Made by a program: the position numbers and the translations under genes
Source of the DNA: Flavobacteriales bacterium
GTDB lineage: Bacteria > Bacteroidota > Bacteroidia > Flavobacteriales_F > PHOS-HE28
DNA length: 64,000 bases
Assembly (NCBI GenBank): GCA_016700415.1
Contig: CP065018.1
Location: 62,001-126,000, forward strand
Reading direction: 5' to 3'
The notes under the pieces: generated by a model
Seen by the model: the letters and a program-made list of their open reading frames with translations, nothing else
Databases searched by the model: none
Told to the model about the DNA's origin: nothing
Part shown: piece by piece, positions 7,958 through 17,074 of the stretch
Layout of the letters: every line of letters begins with the position of its first letter
Numbering within the stretch: the first letter of the stretch is position 1

Positions 7958-8416
7958 CTATTCAAGAAAGCGCTCGCGCAGTTCCGATGTCGGCACCATG
8001 CAGGCATCGCGCTTTCCGGACCAGCGGTAGCGTTTTCGCGCCACGAGGTCGTACACGGCATCGCGGATGAAGCGTGGCACCAGCATGAAGAAGTAGGCAA
8101 AGGCCCATGGCCCGCCGAGGTCATTCGCCACGTTCAAGGCCGCGCTCGACCGGGTCAGCATCTTGCCTTTGCGCCAATACACCAGTGAATCAAGGTGGCT
8201 TTCGGCGAGCCCATGGGTTTGAAGGAATCGCTGGCCCACCTCCGACTGGAGCGAGGCGAAGCGGAAGCGCCCGCGCTTGTCACGCCGGATGATGAAGTGG
8301 ACCAAGCCGTTGCAGAGGTTGCACACACCGTCGAAGAAGAGGAGGTATTCAGGCAATTCGCCCGCACTGCCGTTGCCCTCATCCGGGATCATTGCGCCTT
8401 TGCCAGCACGCCGCAC
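7958..8416 (-). CDS. DCC-family thiol-disulfide oxidoreductase (DUF393)
   Basis: A 152-residue DCC-family protein, named for the motif D-x-x-C-x-x-C, present here as FFDGVCNLCN (C32, C35). The rest is typical: FASLQSEVGQ, a Val-Tyr strand, the SSAALNVANDLGGPW helix and a C-terminal RYRWSGK. The family is predicted to be thioredoxin-like, but no substrate is established. The gene slightly overlaps the ureohydrolase gene upstream on the same strand, so the two are probably co-transcribed. The start may be the Met at residue 9. Confidence 0.82.
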   Translation of the reverse strand: MRRAGKGAMIPDEGNGSAGELPEYLLFFDGVCNLCNGLVHFIIRRDKRGRFRFASLQSEVGQRFLQTHGLAESHLDSLVYWRKGKMLTRSSAALNVANDLGGPWAFAYFFMLVPRFIRDAVYDLVARKRYRWSGKRDACMVPTSELRERFLE

Positions 8417-9438
8417 AGGTGCCAGAGCGATCGCGCGCCCACGTTGGCGTCCCAGTCGCCGTGCGGCCCAGGTGTCACCTCCACCAGGTCGAAACCGATA
8501 ATGGTCCTTTCGCTCGCGGCCAACCGTGAGAGCAGATAGGTGGCCTCCTCAAAAGCGAAGCCGCCGGGCACGGGCGTGCCGGTATGCGGACACAGTGCAG
8601 GGTCCAGCGCATCGATATCGAAGCTGATGTGGACCTTCTCCGGCAGTTGGTCGATGATGCGGTCACATTGTTTCTGCCAGGTCATCCCCTCGAATTGCTC
8701 GCGGCGTAGTTCGGCGCTCCGGTGCAGGCGTACACGAAGTTCTTCCTTGGCGAAGACGCGGGCCTCTTCTTCGCAGAAATCGCGGATGCCCACCGAAACG
8801 ATGTTCTCCACTTCGGGGATGGCCAGCGCATTGAACATGATGCTGGCGTGGCTGTACGTGAAGCCTTCGAAGGCCTTGCGGAGATCAAGGTGTGCGTCCA
8901 AGTGCAGGATGCCGAAGCTCTCGTGGCGCTGCGCCAAGGCGCGGTAGAAGCCGAGCGGCGTGCTGTGGTCCCCTCCGACAAGCCCCACGAGTTTTCCTTG
9001 GTCCAGCCAGTAGCCGGTGCGCTGCTCCACCCAGTCGTTCATCACGGCGCTCTCCTCGTTCACCAGCTTCAGCGCTTTCGTGGCACGGTCCTTCTTCGCC
9101 TTGGTCCCGCCGTGTACCAACAGGTCGATCACATGCGCGGCCTCCTTCTTCAAGGCATCGCTCTGCTCCAACAGAGCTACGGGGATCTCGTCCATCGCGA
9201 TGCCGCGTTTCCACAGGTCGGCGAACTCCGGGTGGAACAGGTCAACTTGGAAGGAGGCTTCTTGGATAGCCTCAGGACCATGCGCGGTGCCGCCTCCGTA
9301 GCTTGTTGTCACTTCCCAAGGGACAGGCACGAGAACGATATCGCTTTCCTCCGCGGTGAAAGGCAGTCCATAGATCCCGGCGTTGGCGTTGCCCGGGCTG
9401 TTGGGGTCGAAGGCTTTGATCTTGGCGGCTTTGGTCAT
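8389..9438 (-). CDS. Arginase/agmatinase/formimidoylglutamase family hydrolase
   Basis: A 349-residue binuclear manganese ureohydrolase. The metal motifs are all present: GGDHS, LDAHLDLR and SFDIDALDP, followed by TGTPVPGGF. The family splits guanidino or formimino substrates into urea or formamide plus an amine; the sequence does not fix which. The frame stays open upstream, but that stretch translates intergenic repeats, so I start at MTKAAKIKAFDPNSPG (ATG ending at 9438). It lies upstream of, and slightly overlaps, the DCC-family gene. Confidence 0.87.
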   Translation of the reverse strand: MTKAAKIKAFDPNSPGNANAGIYGLPFTAEESDIVLVPVPWEVTTSYGGGTAHGPEAIQEASFQVDLFHPEFADLWKRGIAMDEIPVALLEQSDALKKEAAHVIDLLVHGGTKAKKDRATKALKLVNEESAVMNDWVEQRTGYWLDQGKLVGLVGGDHSTPLGFYRALAQRHESFGILHLDAHLDLRKAFEGFTYSHASIMFNALAIPEVENIVSVGIRDFCEEEARVFAKEELRVRLHRSAELRREQFEGMTWQKQCDRIIDQLPEKVHISFDIDALDPALCPHTGTPVPGGFAFEEATYLLSRLAASERTIIGFDLVEVTPGPHGDWDANVGARSLWHLCGVLAKAQ

Positions 9439-9494
9439 GAGGGTCCGGCGTTGAGGGCGCGAAGTTCGGCACTGACGGGGCATCGTGGGTTTTT

Positions 9495-9715
9495 TACCAC
9501 GGAGGCACGGAGGCACAGAGAAGAGGCAGGGATGATGGACGTAAGTATCGAATGGAATAGGCCGCGGAGGCGCGGAGACGCAGAGAAGTGAAGGAGGAAG
9601 GCATTTATCTGCGTCCATCCGCATTCATCTGCGGTCCGCATTCCTCCGAGGGCCGTATTCATCTGCGTCCATCTGCGAGATCTGCGGTTCGCATTCATCT
9701 GCGGTTGAGAATGCG
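9495..9715. repeat. Intergenic short-repeat cluster
   Basis: Two repeat types fill this non-coding gap. At 9497-9590 the unit GGAGGCACGGAGGCACAGAG and the related GGAGGCGCGGAGACGCAGAG occur in direct order. At 9605-9705 the unit CATCTGCGTCCATC/TGCG recurs at least four times as ATCTGCG, often as CATTCATCTGCGG. Both resemble short dispersed intergenic repeats seen in many environmental genomes. No credible coding sequence is present. Confidence 0.6.
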
Positions 9716-9717
9716 AA

Positions 9718-9743
9718 CGGCCCCGGGATGGTTACCGGGGCCG
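9718..9743 (-). terminator. Candidate terminator of the PspC gene
   Basis: Inverted repeat CGGCCCCGG (9718-9726), eight-base loop, CCGGGGCCG (9735-9743), about 50 bases past the PspC stop on the minus strand. The stem is strong, but no T-run follows, so this is a weak call. Confidence 0.4.
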
Positions 9744-9791
9744 CCGCTGGCCGATCGAACGAAACCCCTCGTCGCGCTGATGGCCGATCGA

Positions 9792-11504
9792 TCATGGCCG
9801 GAACCCGGCCGAAAGCAGTTGAAGCAGGTTGGGCATGGCGGGGCCCGTGCCTTGGTAGGAAATTGTTGTTCCAGCGGTCGGGGCCGCAGGTGGTTGCGGG
9901 GATGGCGTGACGGGAGTGGGAGCGGGCACCGGATGAGGCGCGTTCGGCGCGGGATCTTCCGGGTCCTCCAATCCCCTGGAGGTCATCGTCCAGGTGCGCC
10001 CCACCATGTTCCCATCATAGGTGTTCGTGGTGTTGTCAATGTCATCGAGCAGGGTCCTGGAGCCTTCCCGGAAGAAGACGCTTTTCTCCAAGGGGACCTG
10101 CACGATGAACCGCACTTCCTGGGCGCGCACCTTGTCCGTAATTGAAAAGCGTACCACCGGCGAGAGTTGGAGCACATTGTCCTGTTGCCGATAGTCGAAG
10201 CCGATGTTTCCGGCACGGGCACTGGCGACTTTTACCGTCCTTCCACGGGCCTCACGCAGTACCAAAAGGTGATAGAGACTGTCGGGGCTGCGCTGAACAT
10301 CCAATTGTCCCCAGGCACCGCTGATGTTCCCGTTGTCCACGTGGATCCCGCTCATGTCCGTCTTCAACCAGCCGTGCTTGTAGCTCACGCTCCAGCCCTG
10401 GCCTAGGCTGTCCTGCGGTTGCAACATGTCCAAGTACATGGTGTTGCCGACGGGCTGCACAAGGCTGACCTCCTTGCGCACGGTCGTCTCGCGGCGGAAG
10501 TCATTGGCCAGGTTCACACAAGTGACGACCATCAGGATGAGCGCCGCGATCCAGACCAAGCTGATGGTCCAGCTCAACCAACGGGGAGCGGGAGAACCGA
10601 GGAGAAGTCGGAAACCGGCTAGAAAGATGCCGAGGATGGGCAAGGCAACAAGGAGGAGCAAAGCAAGCCCGGCCCAGATCACCTGGGCCGGACTGTTGAA
10701 CACGTAGCCGCCGAGATCGAGCAAACTGATGTCGTCGCTGCCCCAGGTGCTGTGCCAAAGCGAGACGGAACCACCGATCAGCGCGGTGACCAAGCCTAAC
10801 AGCAGGCTGACACCGAAAATAATGAGTGCGACCCCGATCAATTTCAGGATGATCTCCCCTGCACGGGTGCCGGTCCCCCGGGAGCGCCGCCCCCAGTTCT
10901 TCCCGAGGTCCCTTGCTTCATGGGCCATACGCTCTCCGCCCGCTTTCACACGTTCGGTACCTTCCTCGAACACGCGCTTGATGTTGTCAACCGTTACGGG
11001 CTCGCCCTGCATTTCCAGTCGTTCTGCCGCGGTGGAGGCCTCGGGGATGAGCGCCCACAGGACCAAGTAGAGCAAAACCGGCGATCCCCAGCCTGCGATC
11101 AACACCACGATGAAGGCGATGCGGAACCAGAGCGGCTCCGTGCCGAAGTAGTTGGCCAAGCCGCCGATCACGCCGCCGACCCAGCGGTCCTCCGGGTCAC
11201 GGAACAGGCGTTTGTTCTTGCGTGATCCGCTGTGCTGGTAACTGCGTTCTCCCGCGGAGCTTCCGCCAGTACCCGTTTCATCGTCCACATAGTCCTCGGG
11301 TTGGCCCATTACCTGCTTCACGTGGTCCACGTCCGCGAGGGACACGGCTTGGCGGCCTTGGAGGCGTTCGGTGAACAGTTCGGCGATGCGCGCCTCGATG
11401 TCCGCCATGATCTCCTCCGCTTCCGCGCTGCCACTGAACTTTGCGCGGATGTTCGCGAGGTAGCGTTGCAACTGGTCATAGGCGTCCTCTTCGATATGGA
11501 ACAC
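9792..11504 (-). CDS. PspC-domain membrane protein (5' end apparently frameshifted)
   Basis: A protein of about 570 residues. The N-terminal part (FHIEEDAYDQLQRYLANIR, ADIEARIAELF) is the regulatory domain of Bacteroidota PspC proteins. The PspC domain follows at about 97-160 (RLFRDPEDRWVGGVIGGLANYFG), then several membrane segments, a beta-rich C-terminal half and a Pro-rich tail. The in-frame start is a GTG at 11504. Family members begin a dozen residues earlier, and that stretch is present: ATG at 11541, six A's, then sequence for TFTANLNGTVFHIEE, but in another frame. Dropping one A restores a normal start. It follows a PadR regulator gene on the same strand, a usual partnership for envelope-stress control. 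Confidence 0.82.
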   Translation of the reverse strand: MFHIEEDAYDQLQRYLANIRAKFSGSAEAEEIMADIEARIAELFTERLQGRQAVSLADVDHVKQVMGQPEDYVDDETGTGGSSAGERSYQHSGSRKNKRLFRDPEDRWVGGVIGGLANYFGTEPLWFRIAFIVVLIAGWGSPVLLYLVLWALIPEASTAAERLEMQGEPVTVDNIKRVFEEGTERVKAGGERMAHEARDLGKNWGRRSRGTGTRAGEIILKLIGVALIIFGVSLLLGLVTALIGGSVSLWHSTWGSDDISLLDLGGYVFNSPAQVIWAGLALLLLVALPILGIFLAGFRLLLGSPAPRWLSWTISLVWIAALILMVVTCVNLANDFRRETTVRKEVSLVQPVGNTMYLDMLQPQDSLGQGWSVSYKHGWLKTDMSGIHVDNGNISGAWGQLDVQRSPDSLYHLLVLREARGRTVKVASARAGNIGFDYRQQDNVLQLSPVVRFSITDKVRAQEVRFIVQVPLEKSVFFREGSRTLLDDIDNTTNTYDGNMVGRTWTMTSRGLEDPEDPAPNAPHPVPAPTPVTPSPQPPAAPTAGTTISYQGTGPAMPNLLQLLSAGFRP

Positions 11505-11569
11505 GGTCCCATTGAGGTTTGCGGTGAATGTCTTTTTTCATCTTGAAGCGCCGTAGCTCGGCGAAGGCG

Positions 11570-11905
11570 TTACGAGGGGTTGTTGCGGGTGGCTTTTTTA
11601 ACGGCTTGGACGAGTTCGTCCCAGGTATCATCGAGTTCCTTCAGGAATTTCCGGCCCACGGGGGTGAGCTTGTAGTACTTGCGGGGCGGGCCGGAACGGC
11701 TTTCCTCCCAGCGGTAGGCCAGGTAGCCCGCGTCCTTGAGCCGGGTGAGCAGGGGGTAGAGTGTTCCCTCCACCACGATCAACTTCGCGTCCTTCAGTTT
11801 GGCGATGACGTCCGAGGGGTACATCTCCTCCGCGCTCAGGAGCGAGAGGATGCAATACTCCAGCACGCCTTTGCGCATCTGTGCTTTGGTGTTCTCCACT
11901 TTCAT
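11570..11905 (-). CDS. PadR-family transcriptional regulator
   Basis: A 111-residue winged-helix repressor. The PadR fold is clear: MRKGVLEYCILSLLSAEEMYPSDVIAKL, then the recognition region VVEGTLYPLLTRLKDAGYLAYRWEES and the wing SGPPRKYYKLTPVGRKFL. I start at MKVENTKAQMRKG (ATG ending at 11905) because upstream codons lack family similarity. The gene lies 65 bases upstream of the PspC gene on the same strand and probably regulates that operon. Confidence 0.87.
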   Translation of the reverse strand: MKVENTKAQMRKGVLEYCILSLLSAEEMYPSDVIAKLKDAKLIVVEGTLYPLLTRLKDAGYLAYRWEESRSGPPRKYYKLTPVGRKFLKELDDTWDELVQAVKKATRNNPS

Positions 11906-12128
11906 CGCTTGGTGCTCTTCATTGTCATCGGGCAGTACCCGGTAGCTGACGATGCAAATATATGGGTGTAAGATGGTACTATGCAAAACAAAGTACTATT
12001 TAATGATGAACGGTCGACGGGTGGGATGAAGGCACACTAGAGGAGGGCCACGAATACGGTAAGGATGTTTAGCCGACCATTCTCACCGTTCCGACCGTGT
12101 TCACCGTTCGATCCGAATGCCAGGAAAT

Positions 12129-12159
12129 TATAAAGGGCCGCGATCTGCGGCCCTTTATA
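12129..12159 (-). terminator. Hairpin terminator after the esterase-like gene
   Basis: Perfect 13-base stem TATAAAGGGCCGC / GCGGCCCTTTATA with a five-base loop, 20 bases beyond the stop of the T9SS esterase-like gene. The A/T-flanked GC stem would work from either direction. Confidence 0.7.
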
Positions 12160-12179
12160 GAGAGATGGAAGTATTGTGA

Positions 12180-13883
12180 TCAGTCCAACATCAACTTGCG
12201 CGTTACCGTGCCTTGGTCGAAGGTGAGGGTCACGAAGTAGGCACCCGGCTTCAGGCCGTCGCGGTGGAGGTTGAAAGCGGTGTTCTCAACGTTCTCGGCA
12301 CGCACGCGGCGACCGTTCACGTCATACACCTCCATCATGCGGATGGTCTCTTTCGCACTGCTGATGCGCACCACGTCATGTGCGGGGTTGGGGAACATGT
12401 CCACGCCCACGGCGATGGGGTCGTTCTCCTGCAGGCCGACCAAGGCGCAGGGGCCAAGGTCCAAGGCGCAGGCGATGCGCGGGTTCATATAGCCCATGAT
12501 GGTGTCGATGTAGGCGCGGCCTTTGGTCGGGCTGAAATTCGGATTGCTGGCCTGGCTGGCCTGTGTGGCGGTAATGGGCGGCGGACCGGCGGAAACGACC
12601 GTCTGGGCGATCGCGCTGTTCGGGTCCCACCATTGCCATGGGCCGGCTTCTTCCAATGGCGCTACGGCCATACCGGGCCAATCCGGAGTGACCATGGGGA
12701 AAAGGCCCTCGACGTCGGAGTTCACGTGTACCGAGACGGGACCATGTACTTGATCCGTTCCATAGAGGGACCGCGCGCGTGCCGTGAAGGCTTCGCCACC
12801 CGGGTTCGGCAAGTTGGCGAAGCTGGAGTTGTTCCCATAGGTGTTCACGAGTTCCATGAAGAGGTTGCTTCCCTGAAGCGGTAACACTTGCTCGCCTGTC
12901 GTGGGGACGATCACCACACCCTCGGTGAAGGGCGCGAAGGGGTCGAACACGGTATGGAAGGATACCATGGGCACATCGCCCGGTGCCAACCAGCTGGTGT
13001 CGGCCAATGCACCACCGGCGTTCACGCAGAAGTGCACACGGCTGTCAAAACCGTTGGGGCGGTACAGCGCCAAGGAACCACCGAAGCCGTCGATGTTACC
13101 TACCGTGGTGGAATCCACATAGCTCACGTCGGGCTGGAATGGATCGGGCAGGAACTTGTCGATATAGAGTTCGGCGGGATGGTCCAATGTGACGGTGGCC
13201 AGAGTGATGTAGCCGCCGGTGCCCTCACCGTACAAGATGACCTTGTCCGGGTTGATCGCATAGTTGTTCGGACCGGCCGCATCGGCCTTGAGGTTCCGCA
13301 CGCACTGCTTCACATCGTGAATGGCGCGGTAGATGGCATTGAGCAGGGTGCCCCGGCGGATCTCCACGGTGCTTCCCAACGGATTCCAGCCATTGCGGTA
13401 GTCCATGCTGATGGCCACGTAGCCGCGGCGTGCCATGCGCTTGCACACCTCCACCGCGCTGCTGTCCGTCCGTGTCCCTGTCGGGCTCCCGTTCAACGGG
13501 GGGGGCAAGGCGTTGCCGGCATGCACGAAGACGAAGACCGGTCTGGCCGTCTCAGTGTCCACGGTTTGATCGGGCTGGTACACGTCCATCTTCAGGTGGG
13601 TGACCTTTACCACGGTGCTGGCGTCCTGAGGGTCGAAGTAAGGCGCCGGGATCGGTTCGCCCGAACTCACCAAGCCTTGTAGCTGCATCACTTCCGGGCC
13701 GTACAGGGAAGGGTTTGCAAAGGAGGAGGTCAGGAAATCGATGTTCGTGCCGAAGATCACACCACTGGTCAGGGTCACCTCAGATGGGGTGAACACCTCC
13801 GAGAGGTAGCGGTCCTGGGCATGGACCTGAGCAGAGAAGGCCAGAGCCGCGAGCGGAATGGCATAACGTATGTTTCGTTTCAT
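12180..13883 (-). CDS. T9SS-secreted alpha/beta-hydrolase-like protein
   Basis: A 567-residue exported protein. A signal peptide (MKRNIRYAIPLAALAFSAQVHAQ) supports the ATG at 13883; an earlier ATG at 13922 overlaps the receptor gene's stop. The body resembles secreted carboxylesterases (VFVFVHAGN, YVAISMDYRNGWN, AIHDVKQCVRNLK). The nucleophile elbow reads LYGEGTGGYIT, so Gly stands where the Ser of GESAGG is expected; it may be non-catalytic or use another residue. The C-terminal 75 residues are a T9SS type A sorting domain (MFPNPAHDVVRIS, LKPGAYFVTL, KLMLD). It lies directly downstream of a TonB-dependent receptor gene. Confidence 0.78.
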   Translation of the reverse strand: MKRNIRYAIPLAALAFSAQVHAQDRYLSEVFTPSEVTLTSGVIFGTNIDFLTSSFANPSLYGPEVMQLQGLVSSGEPIPAPYFDPQDASTVVKVTHLKMDVYQPDQTVDTETARPVFVFVHAGNALPPPLNGSPTGTRTDSSAVEVCKRMARRGYVAISMDYRNGWNPLGSTVEIRRGTLLNAIYRAIHDVKQCVRNLKADAAGPNNYAINPDKVILYGEGTGGYITLATVTLDHPAELYIDKFLPDPFQPDVSYVDSTTVGNIDGFGGSLALYRPNGFDSRVHFCVNAGGALADTSWLAPGDVPMVSFHTVFDPFAPFTEGVVIVPTTGEQVLPLQGSNLFMELVNTYGNNSSFANLPNPGGEAFTARARSLYGTDQVHGPVSVHVNSDVEGLFPMVTPDWPGMAVAPLEEAGPWQWWDPNSAIAQTVVSAGPPPITATQASQASNPNFSPTKGRAYIDTIMGYMNPRIACALDLGPCALVGLQENDPIAVGVDMFPNPAHDVVRISSAKETIRMMEVYDVNGRRVRAENVENTAFNLHRDGLKPGAYFVTLTFDQGTVTRKLMLD

Positions 13884-13918
13884 GATGTTCAGGGTTTGAT
13901 CTCCGAAAGTTAAGGTTT

Positions 13919-16885
13919 TCATCGCTTGCTCAGCTCATAACTGATCTGGGCATAGGCCAAGCGCCCGATGCGTGGGCCGCCATAGACCAGATACACGTCA
14001 TTGTTCAGCGCGCGATCAAGGCGGTCATTGTCAGGGACGGCATTGTCCCACAAGGGCAGTACGCCGAAGAGGTTGCTCGCGCCGAGTTTCAGGGTAATGT
14101 GCTGTTTGGGGAACTGTACGCTCACTTGAGCGTCCACCATGTCATAGCTGGAAATGGGCCCGGTGAACTGAGGCGAGCCTTCAAAGGTGTAGCCTTCCAC
14201 ATATTTCCAGTTCACGCCGTAACCGAACCGCTTCAGGTCCGTGAACGGGATCTTCCTGTCCCGTGCATTGAATCCGGCATTGAACTTGTTCTGCGGTGTG
14301 TTGAAGGCAGGGATGATGGGGTCGTCCTCGCCGGTGATGAGCTTGTTGTAGCTGTAGTTGAAGGAGTATGTCAGCCTGGGGCGGTACCACGTTAAGCCAG
14401 CGTTCACCCCGCGCGTCACCACCTGTGAGGTTGCGTTCGCAGCCACCCGGAAGACCTGTAATCCCCCAATGGGGAATCCGGTGGTCTGGTCGAATTGCGT
14501 ATGCAGCCCGACCACGTAACCGATGAAATCCTTGTACCAACTGTTGTAGGCGCCGATGTCGATATAGACGTTCTCCCAATGGGTCCCGCGGTAGCCGACC
14601 TCCACCGTCTTCACCTGTTCCGGCCGGATCCGGTCCACGTTGAAATAATCCAGCTTCCCCAAGCCTTCGAGCAGTCCGCCGGGGGAGTCGCGGTATTCGT
14701 TGAAGCTGTCAATGGTGAACATCGAATCGCGCCCGGCCTCGAACTGGCCGTCGATATTGCCCAGTAGCAAGGCACGGCCCACGTTGTAATAGAGGTATTG
14801 GTCCGCCAGGGTGGGGTTGCGGATGGCACTGCTGAAGCCGACGCGCCAGACGTGCGCCGGTGTGTTGGCGTAGACCAGTGAAAGAGCGGGGGAGAAGAGC
14901 GCTTTGAAATTCTCGTTCTTGTCCATCCGGAAAGTCACAGTGCCGGTGAGCTTGTCCTTTAGGAGCTTTTTCTCCAGGCCGGCCACGAGACCGAATTCAC
15001 TGTTGCGGATGTGTACGTCGCCGGTATCGCGGAAGATGGTGCCTTCGCTATTGGGCATGTATTGCCGGAAGTTGCCGCCTACGGTCACCTCTCCGAACGC
15101 TGGTTTGAACTTGTATTCCCCCACGGCATGGGCCAGGATGCTCTTGTCATAAAAGAGCGATCCTCCGTCGGAGAAACGCTTGTGGGTGATCTCGTCGAAC
15201 TTCTGGTCGTAGCGCTCGGTGCCGGGGGCATAGAAGGGATCCAGATAGGCGGTGTTGACGGCGTTGGTATGTTCAAGCGTCTGCTCGTGATAGCCTTGGA
15301 ATACCGAGATATTGTCCTGGATGAACTGGTCCTGCCACGCGATCCATTGGGCTTGGTTCCAGCCCATCCCCGCCGCCTGTGTGGCAGTGATATATCCGGG
15401 TGTGCCATGTACTAACGGAGTGATCACGTTGCCCCAGTACTTGTTGTATTCGAAGTTCCAGCCATTGGCTCCTCCCGTGGGGCCAGCGGCATCTTGTAAA
15501 CGCAAGGCCGTGGTATAGATGTCATAGGTCTGCCCGGCATCCTCGTGGGTGACATATCCACGCACGAACCACTTGCCTTCATGCATGATCTCCAAACGGT
15601 GCTGAAAAAATTTGATGTCCTTCAGGCGGTAGCGGTTGTCGCCTTGATACACCGTGTTCCCGGTGCTGAAATTGCTGGCCGCGATGATCTCAAGGCTGTC
15701 ATTGATGCGGTAGTGGAGCGATCCACCGAGCTTGAGGTTCTGCGTTCCGTAGTCCACCAGTTCGCTCTCCGTATACCCGTTCCGTATGAATTTGCCCAGA
15801 CCGGGATAGCTGCGCCGGCCGGAGAAGGTGCTGTAGTTGTTGTTCAAGCTCACATCCTCGTCGCCATAGATGTTCACCGCATCGTATCGCCCCGGGTTGT
15901 CAATGCCGGTCGGGCTGTTCTCCGTCGGGCTGTAGTTCTCGGCCTGCCAATCGTCAGCGCGAAGCCCGTACGCGTTCAGCTTATAGGCCCAGCGCGCCCG
16001 GCCATCCTTGTTCTTGAACACTTGGGCCCAACGCACGGCGGTCTCCAGCATGTTGCGCTCACCGCCCTTCACGCTCACGCTCAGTCCGGGGAAGTTCCAA
16101 GGGCTTTTGGTGGTCATGTTGATCACTCCGTTGAAGGCGCCCGGCCCGTAGTATGCCGTGCTGGCGCCCGCGATCACGTCCACCTTCAGTACGTCCAGGT
16201 CGCTGGCCCCGAGGAAATTTCCGAGGGAGAAGTTGAGGCCCGGGCTCTGGTTGTCCACCCCGTCGATCAGCTGCAGCGAGCGTACCGGACTGGTGCTGTT
16301 GAAGCCGCGCGTGTTGATCACTTTGAAGCCGAAGCTCGCCGCGGTCATGTCCACACCCTTCAGGTTGCCTAGGCCTTCGTAAAAATCGCCGCCGGCCACT
16401 TCCTTGATCGCCAGCAGGTCCATGGTCTCCACGGTCAACGGCGCCTGCTTCTGTTTATCGCTGATGCGCTGCCGCACCACCTGTGCATCGCCGAGCAGCA
16501 CGGCGTCCGTGGTCATCTTCACGTTCACCTCCTTGTCCAAGCTTATAACGGCAACTTCCTTCGGGGCATAGCCGAAGTAGACCACCGAAAGGGTGAACGG
16601 GGGCCGGTGTTCCACCTTGAGGGTGAACTTCCCATCAAGGTCCGTAACCACCCCGCCGGGCATGTCCTTCACCTTCACCACCGCTCCGATGACGGGCTCG
16701 CCGTTGCCCGCATCACTGACCGTGCCCTTGATGCTGAGCTCTTGTGCGTTCGCGCAGGTCCCCAACAGAAGACCGGCAATAAAAGGGAGGATGCGGAGGC
16801 GTCTCAAGTGGGGGAAGTGTTGGATGGGTCCGTGCAGCGGAGGCAATATAGCGGGCCGGACAATAGGTGGATCCCATACGCGCAA
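13919..16885 (-). CDS. TonB-dependent receptor with carboxypeptidase-like domain (SusC/CirA type)
   Basis: An outer-membrane transporter of about 988 residues. After the signal peptide (about 28-48, ending NAQ) comes a carboxypeptidase-regulatory-like domain (IKGTVSDAGNGEPVIGAVV). A plug follows (ETMDLLAIKEVAGGDFYEGLGNLKG, VDVIAGASTAYYGPGAFNGVINM), then a 22-strand barrel ending in an aromatic-rich strand. The substrate is not evident. The N-terminus is uncertain: the first 27 residues are not signal-like, and a TTG before RRLRILPFIAG would give a cleaner start. The stop overlaps the 13922 ATG of the esterase-like gene, suggesting a joint uptake or processing unit. Confidence 0.88.
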   Translation of the reverse strand: MRVWDPPIVRPAILPPLHGPIQHFPHLRRLRILPFIAGLLLGTCANAQELSIKGTVSDAGNGEPVIGAVVKVKDMPGGVVTDLDGKFTLKVEHRPPFTLSVVYFGYAPKEVAVISLDKEVNVKMTTDAVLLGDAQVVRQRISDKQKQAPLTVETMDLLAIKEVAGGDFYEGLGNLKGVDMTAASFGFKVINTRGFNSTSPVRSLQLIDGVDNQSPGLNFSLGNFLGASDLDVLKVDVIAGASTAYYGPGAFNGVINMTTKSPWNFPGLSVSVKGGERNMLETAVRWAQVFKNKDGRARWAYKLNAYGLRADDWQAENYSPTENSPTGIDNPGRYDAVNIYGDEDVSLNNNYSTFSGRRSYPGLGKFIRNGYTESELVDYGTQNLKLGGSLHYRINDSLEIIAASNFSTGNTVYQGDNRYRLKDIKFFQHRLEIMHEGKWFVRGYVTHEDAGQTYDIYTTALRLQDAAGPTGGANGWNFEYNKYWGNVITPLVHGTPGYITATQAAGMGWNQAQWIAWQDQFIQDNISVFQGYHEQTLEHTNAVNTAYLDPFYAPGTERYDQKFDEITHKRFSDGGSLFYDKSILAHAVGEYKFKPAFGEVTVGGNFRQYMPNSEGTIFRDTGDVHIRNSEFGLVAGLEKKLLKDKLTGTVTFRMDKNENFKALFSPALSLVYANTPAHVWRVGFSSAIRNPTLADQYLYYNVGRALLLGNIDGQFEAGRDSMFTIDSFNEYRDSPGGLLEGLGKLDYFNVDRIRPEQVKTVEVGYRGTHWENVYIDIGAYNSWYKDFIGYVVGLHTQFDQTTGFPIGGLQVFRVAANATSQVVTRGVNAGLTWYRPRLTYSFNYSYNKLITGEDDPIIPAFNTPQNKFNAGFNARDRKIPFTDLKRFGYGVNWKYVEGYTFEGSPQFTGPISSYDMVDAQVSVQFPKQHITLKLGASNLFGVLPLWDNAVPDNDRLDRALNNDVYLVYGGPRIGRLAYAQISYELSKR

Positions 16886-17074
16886 GCAATTTATTCACCG
16901 GCAGTACAGGACATGTTCCGGGGCAGGTGTGGAATGAAGGGGACGTAGACTTGTTCGCGCCGGTTACATTGCCGACCGCATTGATGCAGGCTGTGCGGAA
17001 CTGATGCCAGTATAATGGCCAGTTCTTCATCCGCGCCTGCGCGACCCTGCGGCTTATACACCGACACCACCACC

